Source of the DNA: Oscillospiraceae bacterium
GTDB taxonomy: Bacteria > Bacillota > Clostridia > Oscillospirales > Ruminococcaceae
Assembly: GCA_017438745.1 (NCBI GenBank)
Contig: JAFRUS010000110.1
Coordinates: forward strand, 21,499-85,498
Reading direction: 5' to 3'
Length of the DNA: 64,000 bases
A program made the position numbers and the translations under genes. The first letter of the stretch is position 1, and each line of letters begins with the position of its first letter. Below, in pieces: positions 7,446 to 16,652 of the stretch. The notes under the pieces were generated by a model, which searched no databases, had not been told where the DNA came from, and saw nothing but the letters and a program-made list of their open reading frames with translations.

Positions 7446-8510
7446 ATGCAGCATTTAATTGATCTTGATGATTACCCGGTTTCATGGTGGAACAGAGTTA
7501 TTGCACTTGGTAAGGATATCTACACAAATCCCGGAAGATACAAGGGTGCATGCAGCGGAAAAGTAATGGGAACTCTCTTCTATGAACCATCAACAAGAAC
7601 GCAGATGTCATTCCAGACAGCAATGCTCAGACTCGGCGGATCACTTATCGGTTTTGACAACCCGGCGACCTCATCTGTTTCAAAGGGCGAAAACCTCAAG
7701 GATACGACCAAGATAGTCAGCGGCTACTCTGATGTTCTCGTTATTCGTCATCCACAAGAAGGTGCTGCAAAGGCTGCTGCTCTTACAGCAGAATGTCCGG
7801 TCATCAACGCAGGTGACGGCGGACATCTCCATCCGACACAGACACTTACAGACATGCTTACCCTTACAATGGAAAAGGGAAGACTCAGCGATCTTGTTAT
7901 CGGTATGTGCGGAGATCTTCTTAACGGAAGAACAGTTCATTCACTCTGCAAGGCGCTTTCATGCTATCCGAACAACAAGTTCATCTTCATCTCAACACCT
8001 GAACTCATGGTTCCTCAGTACGTAAAGGACATCCTCAATTCACACGGCTGTGAATACAAGGAAGTTTCATCACTCGAGGAAACTATTCCGGAACTTGACG
8101 TTCTTTACATGACAAGAATCCAGTCTGAACGTTTTACTTCAGTTGAGGAATACGAAGCTCAGAAGAATGTTTACGTTCTTGACAGAAAGAAGCTTAACCT
8201 CGGCAAGAGCGACCTTATCGTTCTCCATCCGCTTCCGAGAGTTGATGAGATCACAATGGATGTTGATGAAGACAGCCGTGCCCTTTACTTCAAGCAGACA
8301 AAATACGGCGTTTATGTACGTATGGCTCTCGTTCTTACAATGATTGAGAACAAGGATACAGTTCAGCTTCTCAAGGGCAGCATTTTAAACGATACAACAT
8401 GTACCAATCCGAGATGTATCACACATTCAGAAAAATATCTGCCTAAGAGTTTTATAAAATCAGGCGATATTGCAGAATGTGAATTCTGTGACGAAAGGGT
8501 TCTTCTCTGA
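7446..8510 (+). CDS. pyrB: Aspartate carbamoyltransferase with C-terminal PyrI-type zinc domain
   Basis: 354 residues against about 305 for an ordinary catalytic chain. Residues 1-310 are a complete catalytic chain: STRT at 49-52 in the carbamoyl-phosphate site, HPTQTLTD and the late HPLPR motif. The extra tail (about 315-354) has Cys319-x4-Cys324 and Cys345-x2-Cys348, which matches the zinc domain of the regulatory chain PyrI without its nucleotide-binding half. It makes carbamoyl-aspartate for pyrimidines, with carbamoyl phosphate from carB 52 kb away in the window. The tail could bind neighbouring chains as PyrI does but should not confer CTP control. mnmA begins 2 bases after the stop. 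Confidence 0.93.
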   Translation: MQHLIDLDDYPVSWWNRVIALGKDIYTNPGRYKGACSGKVMGTLFYEPSTRTQMSFQTAMLRLGGSLIGFDNPATSSVSKGENLKDTTKIVSGYSDVLVIRHPQEGAAKAAALTAECPVINAGDGGHLHPTQTLTDMLTLTMEKGRLSDLVIGMCGDLLNGRTVHSLCKALSCYPNNKFIFISTPELMVPQYVKDILNSHGCEYKEVSSLEETIPELDVLYMTRIQSERFTSVEEYEAQKNVYVLDRKKLNLGKSDLIVLHPLPRVDEITMDVDEDSRALYFKQTKYGVYVRMALVLTMIENKDTVQLLKGSILNDTTCTNPRCITHSEKYLPKSFIKSGDIAECEFCDERVLL

Positions 8511-8512
8511 TA

Positions 8513-9583
8513 ATGGCAAAGGTACTGGTAGGAATGAGCGGCGGAGTTGACAGCTCTGTTGCTGCAAAGGTTCTTAAGGACAGCGGATATGATGTTACCG
8601 GCGTAACGCTTAAAATGTTTGCATCGGAAGATATCATTGAGACCCAGACAAGGACATGCTGCTCACTTTCCGATGTGGAAGATGCAAGAGCCGTTGCATA
8701 CAAGCTCGGATTCGAACATCTGGTATTCAATTTCCGTGATGTTTTCGGCGAGTTTGTAATAGATAAATTTATCGACAGCTATGTTTCAGGACGTACACCT
8801 AATCCGTGTATCGAGTGCAACAGACATATCAAGTTCGACAAGATGCTTAAAAGAGCAGAAGAGCTTGGTTTTGACTATATCGCAACCGGTCACTACGCTC
8901 TCAAGGAGTACGATGAGGAGACTGGAAGATGGTATCTGAAGCGACCGGCTGACAGGTCGAAGGATCAGACCTATGTTCTCTACAGCCTCACCCAGCATCA
9001 GCTCGAAAAGACACTTTTCCCTCTGTGCGGTTATGAAAAGACTGAGGTCAGAAAGATCGCCGAGGAGGCAGGTCTTGTAAACTCCAGAAAGCCGGACAGT
9101 CAGGACATCTGTTTCGTTCCGGACGGAAAATATGCGGAATTTATTAAAAAGCATACCGATAAAGGAAGTACGGAAGGTAACTTTACAGATCTTGAAGGAA
9201 ATGTTCTCGGAAAACATACAGGTATCATAAACTATACGATAGGTCAGCGCAAGGGCCTTGGGATAGCCCTCGGAAAGCCGGCCTTCGTTGTAAAAAAAGA
9301 TGTGGAAAGCAACACGGTGGTCCTCGGTTCAAACGAAGATCTTTTCACCTCGGAGCTTATTGCTGAAGACGTGAATTTCATGTCTGTGGCAGGCATCGAC
9401 GGGGAAAAGCGTGTTACAGCAAAGCCACGCTACAACTGTGCCGATTCACCTGCGACAATATCGATGCTTCCGGACGGACGCGTCAAGGTCGTTTTCGACA
9501 CTCCGCAGCGTGCGGTAACCAGCGGTCAGGCAGTCGTATTCTACGACGGGGACAAGGTGCTTGGCGGCGGAACGATAATTTAG
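8513..9583 (+). CDS. mnmA: tRNA-specific 2-thiouridylase MnmA
   Basis: 356 residues, full length. ATP-pyrophosphatase loop GMSGGVDSS (7-15), the catalytic cysteine in NPCIECN (Cys99/Cys102), the partner Cys200 in DSQDICFVPDGKYAEF, and the GHYA and GQRKGLG motifs are all present. It installs sulphur at U34 of Lys, Glu and Gln tRNAs, using sulphur relayed from a cysteine desulphurase that is not in this window. Its ATG is 2 bases after the pyrB stop, so the two are co-transcribed. A strong terminator follows. Confidence 0.96.
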   Translation: MAKVLVGMSGGVDSSVAAKVLKDSGYDVTGVTLKMFASEDIIETQTRTCCSLSDVEDARAVAYKLGFEHLVFNFRDVFGEFVIDKFIDSYVSGRTPNPCIECNRHIKFDKMLKRAEELGFDYIATGHYALKEYDEETGRWYLKRPADRSKDQTYVLYSLTQHQLEKTLFPLCGYEKTEVRKIAEEAGLVNSRKPDSQDICFVPDGKYAEFIKKHTDKGSTEGNFTDLEGNVLGKHTGIINYTIGQRKGLGIALGKPAFVVKKDVESNTVVLGSNEDLFTSELIAEDVNFMSVAGIDGEKRVTAKPRYNCADSPATISMLPDGRVKVVFDTPQRAVTSGQAVVFYDGDKVLGGGTII

Positions 9584-9642
9584 GTAAGATCCGGCTCATA
9601 AGCCGGCGGGATTTAAAGACCAAAAAACATATACGGGGCTTA

Positions 9643-9669
9643 CAAAAGGGAGCTTCGCTCCCTTTTTTC
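9643..9669 (+). terminator. Terminator after mnmA
   Basis: gggagc/gctccc stem with a TTC loop, A-run before and six T after. Confidence 0.88.
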
Positions 9670-9699
9670 GTTTATGTTACGGTCGACGGGAAAGGAATT

Positions 9700-10344
9700 A
9701 TGATCATGGAAGAAAGAAAAACAAGAATTACTGCAAAGCAGAACAAGCGTTTAAGTTTTGACGTTATCAGCGGACATTTCACAACAAGCCACTCACATGT
9801 TAGTTCGTACATCGATCTGAGCGCTGTCAAGACAGATTTCAAGGCTGCCAAGGAAGCCGCAAAAGATATCGCCGGAAAGATCTACGGCTGTATACCGGTC
9901 GATACTATCATCTGTCTTGAAGGAACGAAGATGATAGCAGCATTCCTCGCAGAGGAGCTTTCCGAAGGATTTCATGGTATCAATACGGGAAATGACATAC
10001 GCGTTATCTCACCGGAATACGATTCGAATCACCAGATAATCCTGCGTGACAATCTTCAGCCGTTTGTACGCGACAGGAATGTTCTTCTTCTTGTTTCATC
10101 CGTATCATCAGGCAAGAGTATCGTTCAGGCGGCAGAATGTCTCGGATACTACGGCGGTAAGCTGATGGCTGCGGCTGCAATATTCAGTGACGTTGACAAT
10201 GTGCGCGGACTTCAGATAAACCATATTTTCGGACATGATGATATTCCTGCATACAACAGTTACAAGCCGGAAGACTGCCAGATGTGCAGGGCAGGCATGA
10301 AGCTCGATGCAATCGTAAACAGCTTCGGCTATTCAAAAATTTAA
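9700..10344 (+). CDS. Phosphoribosyltransferase-like protein, degenerate PRPP motif
   Basis: 214 residues (or 212 from the in-frame ATG at 9706). The fold pattern, IICLEGTKMIAAFLAEEL then NVLLLVSSVSSGKSIVQAAE, matches a type I PRTase such as orotate phosphoribosyltransferase, and the tail CQMCRAGMKLD resembles the CPLCKxGxPL ending of PyrE proteins. The PRPP loop normally has two acidic residues (VDDVxTTGxT). Here the equivalent is VSSVSSGKS without acids, so catalysis is doubtful. It lies after the mnmA terminator and before a DUF4026-type gene. It could be a regulatory or nucleotide-binding relative. The family call is firm at fold level only. Confidence 0.65.
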   Translation: MIMEERKTRITAKQNKRLSFDVISGHFTTSHSHVSSYIDLSAVKTDFKAAKEAAKDIAGKIYGCIPVDTIICLEGTKMIAAFLAEELSEGFHGINTGNDIRVISPEYDSNHQIILRDNLQPFVRDRNVLLLVSSVSSGKSIVQAAECLGYYGGKLMAAAAIFSDVDNVRGLQINHIFGHDDIPAYNSYKPEDCQMCRAGMKLDAIVNSFGYSKI

Positions 10345-10479
10345 GATCATTTACCGGTGCTGCGAAGCTGTATGGTTATCAGCCTCGCGGCATTTTGTAT
10401 TCAGAAACACATACATTCAGCTGCGAACCGGAGTAAGAATCTGTGGTGCGGCCATTAAAAATATAAGGAGAATGTGAGA

Positions 10480-11745
10480 ATGAAAGAAACATCGTTTATG
10501 ACAGTTATTCCGGCAGACGAGGAAGATCTTCGTCCGGAAAAGCTGATCGAAAGAATAAGCCAGAGCAGAATCGTTAAAGTTTACGGATCTGAACGTGATA
10601 TGTCGGATGAGAATTCGCCTATAAGCCTTAAGATAAGCATCGACGACAGAAACTACACTGTTAATCTTTCCATGGCGGAACCGGATTTTCCTGATTTCTA
10701 CCGTACAGTGCACTTTTTCTCCGACCTTGATTTTCAGAAGATAGAAAAGATTGAAAAAGCACTTACAGTTGAAATAGACTACACGGACGATTTCGTTGCC
10801 AGCTATCACGATCAGCTTAAGATAATCAACTGTCTTGTCCCTGACAAGCTGGCAGTTATGGATCTTCCGTCGGAAAAGATCCTTTCCGGTAAATGGGTTA
10901 AGCTTGCAGCTGAGTCAGATATCCCGCCTGCGCCAAGATATCTCTACACAGCACAGGCTATTACCAATGATTCAGGCGAGGTATGGATCCACAGCCACGG
11001 ACTCAGAAGATGTGGCCTTCCGGATCTTGAGATTCTCGGCAGCAACAGAGATATGGCTCAGGTACACTATCAGATCCTTGAAAATGCTGCGATTCACATG
11101 ATCGATGAGGAAAGATGCCCCGAAGAAGGCGAGCCGACACTTCTTGCCAGACTTGCCGAAGGTGTTCCTATGATTACTGTGCTTGCAGACTGGGAGGATG
11201 CCCTTAAGCTCTATCCTGATGCAACAGTGGGAACGGAGGATGACCGTGATGAGTATCACGCTGAAGGCACAAAGGTCATCATGCTCTATCTGAATGCCGA
11301 AGACATGGAAAACGGAAAGATCTCAAGAATCCAGGAACTTGACAAATATCTCGGACATAACACCATGTTCATGATCTCACACAAGGAAACGGAACGAATG
11401 AGAAGTCTCGCAAGGGAACGTATCGACTATGTGTGCAAGGTATCGGATCAGCTCGATTCAGGAGTTGAAGTCCTCATGAAACTCGGCCTTCGCGTTGACG
11501 ATGAATACCTGCAGCCGGAAACCGATCCCGATGAACAGCGCGAACACATCTGGTTCACCCTAAAAGCAGTGGAACAGGATGAAGAGGGGCCGATTTTCAT
11601 CTGCGAACTCATGCAGGAACCGTACTACGTAAAAGCCATGCAGAAAGGCAGCACCGGAAGCTTCAGAGTCGCCGACGTGACCGACTGGGCTATATTCCGC
11701 GACGAGAAAAAATATACTCCTGATGATGCGTATCTCATCGGGTGA
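10480..11745 (+). CDS. DUF4026/DUF2314-type cytosolic protein
   Basis: 421 residues, acidic, no signal peptide or membrane segment. The ATG at 10480 has AAGGAG 9 bases before it; a GTG two codons earlier is too close to the site. The middle contains IHSHGLRRCGLPDLEILG, which I associate with DUF4026. The C-terminal 60 residues (EHIWFTLKAVE, ICELMQEPYYVKAMQKG, VADVTDWAIF) match the pattern of DUF2314, a small domain found in YegJ-like proteins. No function is known. It stands alone between the PRTase-like gene and a bidirectional terminator. Confidence 0.65.
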   Translation: MKETSFMTVIPADEEDLRPEKLIERISQSRIVKVYGSERDMSDENSPISLKISIDDRNYTVNLSMAEPDFPDFYRTVHFFSDLDFQKIEKIEKALTVEIDYTDDFVASYHDQLKIINCLVPDKLAVMDLPSEKILSGKWVKLAAESDIPPAPRYLYTAQAITNDSGEVWIHSHGLRRCGLPDLEILGSNRDMAQVHYQILENAAIHMIDEERCPEEGEPTLLARLAEGVPMITVLADWEDALKLYPDATVGTEDDRDEYHAEGTKVIMLYLNAEDMENGKISRIQELDKYLGHNTMFMISHKETERMRSLARERIDYVCKVSDQLDSGVEVLMKLGLRVDDEYLQPETDPDEQREHIWFTLKAVEQDEEGPIFICELMQEPYYVKAMQKGSTGSFRVADVTDWAIFRDEKKYTPDDAYLIG

Positions 11746-11752
11746 TGAATGA

Positions 11753-11790
11753 AAAACAGCTCAGAGCTTATTAAAACTCTGAGCTGTTTC
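11753..11790. terminator. Bidirectional terminator between convergent genes
   Basis: Stem aaacagctcagag with ctctgagctgttt (to 11789), flanked by A-run and T-run, 8 bases after the plus gene's stop and 35 bases beyond the minus gene's stop. Confidence 0.85.
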
Positions 11791-11824
11791 TGCTATATTT
11801 TTGATATTACAAATGGATCACTTA

Positions 11825-14407
11825 TCAAAACCCCAGCTTGGAATGAATATATTCATTTCTCTTTATCATGAAATCAGCTATTGAAACGCTGTCACCGCCG
11901 TAGGAGAAGAGGCCGCCTCCGAAAAAGCCGCCGCCGCCGAAACCACCTCCGCCGAAACCGCCGAAGCCGCCCCACATTCCGCCGCCTCCGCCGTTTCTTA
12001 CCTGAAGGCCGTTTGCACTTTTGGCGATGTTTGTTTCAAACTGATCGAATGTGAAGAAGAATCTCGGATCCGCTTTTACGTGGTCACGTATGAGGGAAGC
12101 GTGTGAGTTTATAGTTTTTACAGGATCGCTGTAGTAGTTCACTATCTGCTTTACATAGCTGTAGTACATTTCGCGGTATTCCGGTACTGCGAGAAGATTT
12201 GTGAGCATAGGACGCTGATTTGCATCTGCCTGATAAAGACCTGTTGTGATGTCTGATTCAGCAGCAGCGCCGTAGTCCATGAAGTTTCCTACAGAAAGGT
12301 TGTAGTCCCATCCTACGTAGTACATTTTTCCGTCGGTGTACTCAACGTAGTAGTTGTGTGCCATCTGACCGTTGTAGCTGTCGTAGTTGCCCATTACAGC
12401 GTTTACGGCAAATCCCTTGAGCCAGCTCGGGACGTCAATTATATCTTCGATGAATTTATAGTTTGTTGAAGTTACCTTGTTTATGGCATCCTTCAGTTCT
12501 GCAATATGCTTGAGCTCATCGTCCGTTCCGAATTTCACCTCAAAGTTGTTGAGTTTCATTGACGAACGGAATGTGCAGTCGTATGAGTTTCCTACATCGG
12601 CAGCCTTGTAGAGAACAGCATCGTCAGATGTTGCATAGCGTTCACCGAGAGTAGTTCCCGGCTGTTCGCAGAGCAGATAGAAGCTGTAGAGCTTGCCGTT
12701 TAAGTACATGTCAGTGTAGCTTGTCTTCGGTGCAAGTGCATCGAGATCATACATGACATCGTAGCAGAGAATATCACGCATGCATGAAGGATCGGAATAG
12801 AAGTTGTTCATGCATATCTCGGTAAGTCCCTTGTAGTTCCCGGACTTGTTGTATTTGTCAAACTTGATGCGGAAGCTGTACTTGTCCTTGCCTGCCTGAT
12901 ATACGAACATGTTCGAGCTGTGACCCTTGGTGCGTATGCCGACGTTTTCGATGCGTTCGCCGTCGATTACAACGTCACACGGATAGTATTCCTCATCCTG
13001 TGAGTGAGCAAGAAAGTTGTCCCAGTCGTTCATCTCCACTTCGATACGGTGTACCGAGCTTCTGTCGAAAATATCAGAGTATAGCAGGGAAGATTTGAAG
13101 GTGTTGTTTACATCAGAGTATGCTGCAGTTTCGCCTGCCTTTATATCTGAAGATGATTTTACTTCGATACCGCCTGCATATACGTTGTAAGCCGTTCCTG
13201 CCTTAAGATCAGGTGAGGAGACAACTACGTATCTGTATTTTTTCAGAGTGTTCTTATCAAATACTGTTTTACCGCTTTCGTCGGTAAGTGTGATCGGATT
13301 GTTCTTCGACCATTCCTTGGTAAGATCAAGTGCTATGCTTGCCTGGTCAGATGAGGTCAGATTCCTGCACTGGTCGTCAGTAGCTGTTGCAAGAACTGTT
13401 CCGCCTGATATGGTCACTGTACCTTCGCTTCTTAAGCCTCTGTCGCCGCATGCTGTAACATCACCGCCTGAGATCACAAGTGTTGTCTCGGCCTGTACAG
13501 CGTCGTTTCCGGCCTTAACTGTCAGCGTGCCGCCGTTTATTTCAACATTGTCCTTTGAGGATTTCAGTCCGTCACCTGCAGAATCGATGGTCAGTGTTCC
13601 GTCATTAAGTGAAACTGTTCCCTTGGCTTTTACCGCATCCGCCTTGTTTGTTCCGGTATTTTCGGAATCGGTGGTTATATTAATTGTTCCTCCGTTGAAT
13701 CGGATATCGTTGTTACAGAAGATACCAAGCTGCGATCCGGTGGTGATATCAAGTGTTCCTGTGGAGTTTTTCGTGAATGTGATGTCATCCTTGGCGTAGA
13801 TGACTGCACTTTCGTCTTCGGCGATGTCAGATGTGTTTGAAAGTGAATTCTCTCCGGTGAAGGTGATCTTCGTCTTTTCCGCATTCTCCACCAGGATGCA
13901 AGGTGTGCTGTCTGAATTCTTCATTGTTACACCGTCAAACTTAAGTTCGACATTACCGGTGTCAGTCTGCGGAACAGCTACAATTATCTCTGCGTCAGTT
14001 GTCATTGCGCCTGAGAATTCGTAGATACCGTTCGATGTGATGAATAGTTTTGTTCCTTCCACAGATAATCTCACACTGTCCTCGGCCTTTATGCTGCTTC
14101 CTTCAAAAGTGATCGCTACAGGATCAGGATCCGGGACAGGTATGCCGATAAGTGCGCCTTTGAGCAGGATATAGTCGACGATGTTGACCTTGTTATCATC
14201 GTTCATGTCTACGCTGCTCTTCTGACTGTCCATCATTGCCTTTGAATTCAGCAGATGTCCGCATAATGCAGTAAGGTCGGCTGCCGTTATCACTTCGTTT
14301 CCGTCGGCATCGCCTTTCAGCACGTCGGCTGATACATTCAGGGCGAGGGAAGAACACAGTGAAACCGCAGTGAGGGCTGTTACGATTTTTCTGCCATATC
14401 TCTTCAT
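11825..14407 (-). CDS. Dockerin-CotH surface protein with Cthe_2159-like beta-helix
   Basis: 860 residues. Signal peptide 1-27; type I dockerin about 30-92, with two calcium loops beginning DADGNEVITAAD and DMNDDNKVNIVD; then about 100-375 a repetitive parallel beta-helix (repeated DDITF, NGGTLTV, ISGGTV turns) resembling the Cthe_2159/DUF4353 carbohydrate-binding family. Residues about 450-770 carry a CotH kinase-like domain (HRIEVEMNDWDNF, GIRTKGHSS, WDYNLS). A Gly-rich stretch (about 800-838) precedes a short C-terminus. The dockerin implies attachment to a cohesin scaffold on the cell surface. The CotH family includes atypical protein kinases; its substrate is unknown here. A diverged interspersed repeat lies in its leader. 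Confidence 0.85.
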   Translation of the reverse strand: MKRYGRKIVTALTAVSLCSSLALNVSADVLKGDADGNEVITAADLTALCGHLLNSKAMMDSQKSSVDMNDDNKVNIVDYILLKGALIGIPVPDPDPVAITFEGSSIKAEDSVRLSVEGTKLFITSNGIYEFSGAMTTDAEIIVAVPQTDTGNVELKFDGVTMKNSDSTPCILVENAEKTKITFTGENSLSNTSDIAEDESAVIYAKDDITFTKNSTGTLDITTGSQLGIFCNNDIRFNGGTINITTDSENTGTNKADAVKAKGTVSLNDGTLTIDSAGDGLKSSKDNVEINGGTLTVKAGNDAVQAETTLVISGGDVTACGDRGLRSEGTVTISGGTVLATATDDQCRNLTSSDQASIALDLTKEWSKNNPITLTDESGKTVFDKNTLKKYRYVVVSSPDLKAGTAYNVYAGGIEVKSSSDIKAGETAAYSDVNNTFKSSLLYSDIFDRSSVHRIEVEMNDWDNFLAHSQDEEYYPCDVVIDGERIENVGIRTKGHSSNMFVYQAGKDKYSFRIKFDKYNKSGNYKGLTEICMNNFYSDPSCMRDILCYDVMYDLDALAPKTSYTDMYLNGKLYSFYLLCEQPGTTLGERYATSDDAVLYKAADVGNSYDCTFRSSMKLNNFEVKFGTDDELKHIAELKDAINKVTSTNYKFIEDIIDVPSWLKGFAVNAVMGNYDSYNGQMAHNYYVEYTDGKMYYVGWDYNLSVGNFMDYGAAAESDITTGLYQADANQRPMLTNLLAVPEYREMYYSYVKQIVNYYSDPVKTINSHASLIRDHVKADPRFFFTFDQFETNIAKSANGLQVRNGGGGGMWGGFGGFGGGGFGGGGFFGGGLFSYGGDSVSIADFMIKRNEYIHSKLGF

Positions 14408-14459
14408 AATAATTTCCGCCTTTCATAAAATGAAATAACCGTGAAATAAAAGTTTCCCA

Positions 14460-14533
14460 TCAGGAAACTGTTCGTTCCGGAGATCCGGCTCTGCTCCGGA
14501 CCTCCCGCGCTGATCAGTGGGCAGATCAGCGTT
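14460..14533 (-). repeat. Interspersed repeat, diverged copy in the leader of the CotH gene
   Basis: Begins caggaaactg, contains ccggag/ctccgg pairs and ends with the cgctgatc/gatcagcg dyad, the same order as the minus-oriented full copies. A TATAAT on the minus strand at 14552-14547 would place the repeat within the transcript. The rest of 14408-14679 shows nothing more. Confidence 0.5.
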
Positions 14534-14679
14534 CTCTTCTGATACTATTATAGCAAACCGTAAAAATTCATATGTGTTTTTTATTTGTCTTCAGTATGAA
14601 ATTTGTATTGTTTTCGCCCCAGACGTCAGAACGGTTCCATGCAGTTTGTTTAATCTGTCCACAATGTGCAGTTTTCGGT

Positions 14680-14708
14680 TTGCACAGAGGTCGTCATCAG
14701 TGTATAAT
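14680..14708 (+). promoter_or_regulatory. Promoter of gatCAB
   Basis: TTGCAC, 17-base spacer, TATAAT. A strong GGAGG at 14741-14745 in the leader serves no gatC codon in frame; it precedes a five-codon frame (ATG at 14747, peptide MLFCF). Confidence 0.7.
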
Positions 14709-14796
14709 AATTATAGTGATCAGATATCATAAACAAGGAAACGGAGGATGCTTTTCTGTTTTTGATGCCCGCGAAATACAGAAAGCTTTGAAATAT

Positions 14797-15096
14797 ATGA
14801 AAACAGACCGAAATACAGTTAAGTACGCAGCAGAACTCAGCAAACTAAGACTCAATGAAGATGAGACAGAAAAAATGGTAAACGAACTCGGAAAAATGAC
14901 GAAGATCATCAGCGCTCTGGAGTGCTCTGATATCCCTGAAATCAGTTCAGATAAGTCATTGTCTTTTTCTGCGATGCGTGAAGATGAAGTAAATCAGTCG
15001 GCGGAACGCGAGAAAATATTAGAAAACGCACCGGAGCATACGGGAGAATATTTCTGCGCACCGGATACTTTTGAACAGGGAGGTGCTGAAGAATGA
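14797..15096 (+). CDS. gatC: Asp/Glu-tRNA amidotransferase subunit C
   Basis: 99 residues from the ATG at 14797, the usual GatC length. The N-terminal pattern TVKYAAELSKLRLNEDE and the central NELGKMTKIISAL helix, then the conserved MREDEV near 70, are typical. GatC wraps GatA and GatB in the complex that converts Glu-tRNA(Gln) and Asp-tRNA(Asn). The frame is open upstream, but earlier residues do not fit the family. The site in front of this ATG is weak, which leaves the start somewhat uncertain. Its stop overlaps the gatA ATG by four bases. Confidence 0.88.
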   Translation: MKTDRNTVKYAAELSKLRLNEDETEKMVNELGKMTKIISALECSDIPEISSDKSLSFSAMREDEVNQSAEREKILENAPEHTGEYFCAPDTFEQGGAEE

Positions 15097-16652
15097 ATTT
15101 TTCAGAACTTACAGCACTTGAAACGGGGGAGCTTATCCGCTTAAGAAAGATGTCAGTTACAGAGGCGGTCACTTCTGCACTTGATGCTGCCGAAGCCCTG
15201 AATCCGAAACTTAATTCCTTTATAACCATCTGCCGTGAAAAAGCTTTGAAAAGAGCTGCAGAGGTGCAGAAGCGGATAACGGACGGAACTCTTTCATCAC
15301 CTTTAGCAGGTGTGCCGGTGGCGGTAAAGGACAATATCTGCACCGAAGGAATACGTACCACCTGTGCTTCAAAAATGCTTGAAAACTTCGTGCCGTTCTA
15401 CAGTGCCACAGCAGTGGAAAGGCTTGAACGTGCCGGAGCTGTGATAATCGGCAAGCTCAACATGGATGAGTTTGCAATGGGCAGTACATCGGAAACTTCA
15501 TATTTCGGTCCTGTACGCAATCCGCATGATATCTCTAGGACACCGGGCGGTTCATCCGGCGGATGTGCCGCTGCAGTCGCTTCCGGCATAGTGTCCGGGA
15601 CGCTCGGTTCCGATACCGGAGGTTCCGTAAGACAGCCTGCCGGCTGCTGCGGTGTCACAGGATTCAAGCCTACCTACGGTGCAGTTTCACGTTACGGACT
15701 TATAGCCTATGCCTCGTCCCTTGACCAGATCGGTCCTGTCTGTGGTGATGCGGCTGACTGTGCTGCGTTTACTGATGCAGTTTGCGGCAGGGATGAACGT
15801 GACAGCACCTCACGTGATATGTTCTCAGGATCTCTTCTTTCATCTCTTACAGGTGATGTAAAAGGTCTTCGCATAGGTGTTTTAAAGGAGAGTCTTGCAT
15901 CTGATAAAGTTGATTTCGAAGTTTCCGCAAAAGTTGCAGAAGTTATTAAAGAATTCGAAAAAGCGGGAGCCGTTATAAAGAAAGTAAGCTTTCCGTATTT
16001 CGATGAAGCTTTTTCCGCCTACTACACCATTGCCATGGCCGAAGCAAGCTCCAATCTTGCCAGATTCGACGGGGTAAAGTACGGTTTCCGTGCCGCAGAC
16101 TATGAAGATCTGAACGATCTTTACTGTTCTTCGCGAAGTGAAGGATTCGGCGAAGAAGTCAAAAAGCGTATCCTGCTCGGAACAACGATCCTTTCCGGCG
16201 GATATTATGACGCATATTATCTGAAGGCGATGAAGTGGCGTGAGATCATAAAAGCGGAACTAAATAAGATATTTTCGGAAACTGATCTTCTGCTTACACC
16301 GACGGCTCCGGAAACTGCGCCTTTATCCGGAAGAAGTGTGTCAGATCCCGTTTCAGTATACTATTCCGACATCTACACTGTACTTGCAAATCTGGCAGGA
16401 CTTCCTTCCGTGTCATTCCCGTGCGGCACTGACAGAAACGGTATGCCGGTGGGAGCACAGTTTACCGGACGTGCGGCTGATGACGGACGAGTTCTTAATG
16501 CTGTACACGCATTCCAGCTGATGACAGATTACCATAAGCTAAAGGCAGATTTAAATATTCAGAATGGATGTACCGGGCAGAGTGATGCTCAGGCGGGGAA
16601 CAGTCCGTGTTATCAGGAAAAGCAGGGGGTGGAGAAAACATATGAAATATGA
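15093..16652 (+). CDS. gatA: Asp/Glu-tRNA amidotransferase subunit A
   Basis: 519 residues. Amidase-signature enzyme with the Lys79, Ser154, Ser178 catalytic triad in VAVKDNI, PGGSSGG and DTGGSVRQPA. It hydrolyses glutamine and passes ammonia to GatB. A C-terminal tail of some 30 residues beyond the usual end (from about LKADLNIQNG) is unremarkable, probably the result of the 11-base overlap with gatB. AGGGAGGTG precedes the ATG, within gatC. Confidence 0.96.
   Translation: MNFSELTALETGELIRLRKMSVTEAVTSALDAAEALNPKLNSFITICREKALKRAAEVQKRITDGTLSSPLAGVPVAVKDNICTEGIRTTCASKMLENFVPFYSATAVERLERAGAVIIGKLNMDEFAMGSTSETSYFGPVRNPHDISRTPGGSSGGCAAAVASGIVSGTLGSDTGGSVRQPAGCCGVTGFKPTYGAVSRYGLIAYASSLDQIGPVCGDAADCAAFTDAVCGRDERDSTSRDMFSGSLLSSLTGDVKGLRIGVLKESLASDKVDFEVSAKVAEVIKEFEKAGAVIKKVSFPYFDEAFSAYYTIAMAEASSNLARFDGVKYGFRAADYEDLNDLYCSSRSEGFGEEVKKRILLGTTILSGGYYDAYYLKAMKWREIIKAELNKIFSETDLLLTPTAPETAPLSGRSVSDPVSVYYSDIYTVLANLAGLPSVSFPCGTDRNGMPVGAQFTGRAADDGRVLNAVHAFQLMTDYHKLKADLNIQNGCTGQSDAQAGNSPCYQEKQGVEKTYEI

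Noticed and set aside
13248..13799. 183-codon plus-strand ORF opposite the CotH gene
   Set aside because: Shadow frame of the beta-helix repeats.
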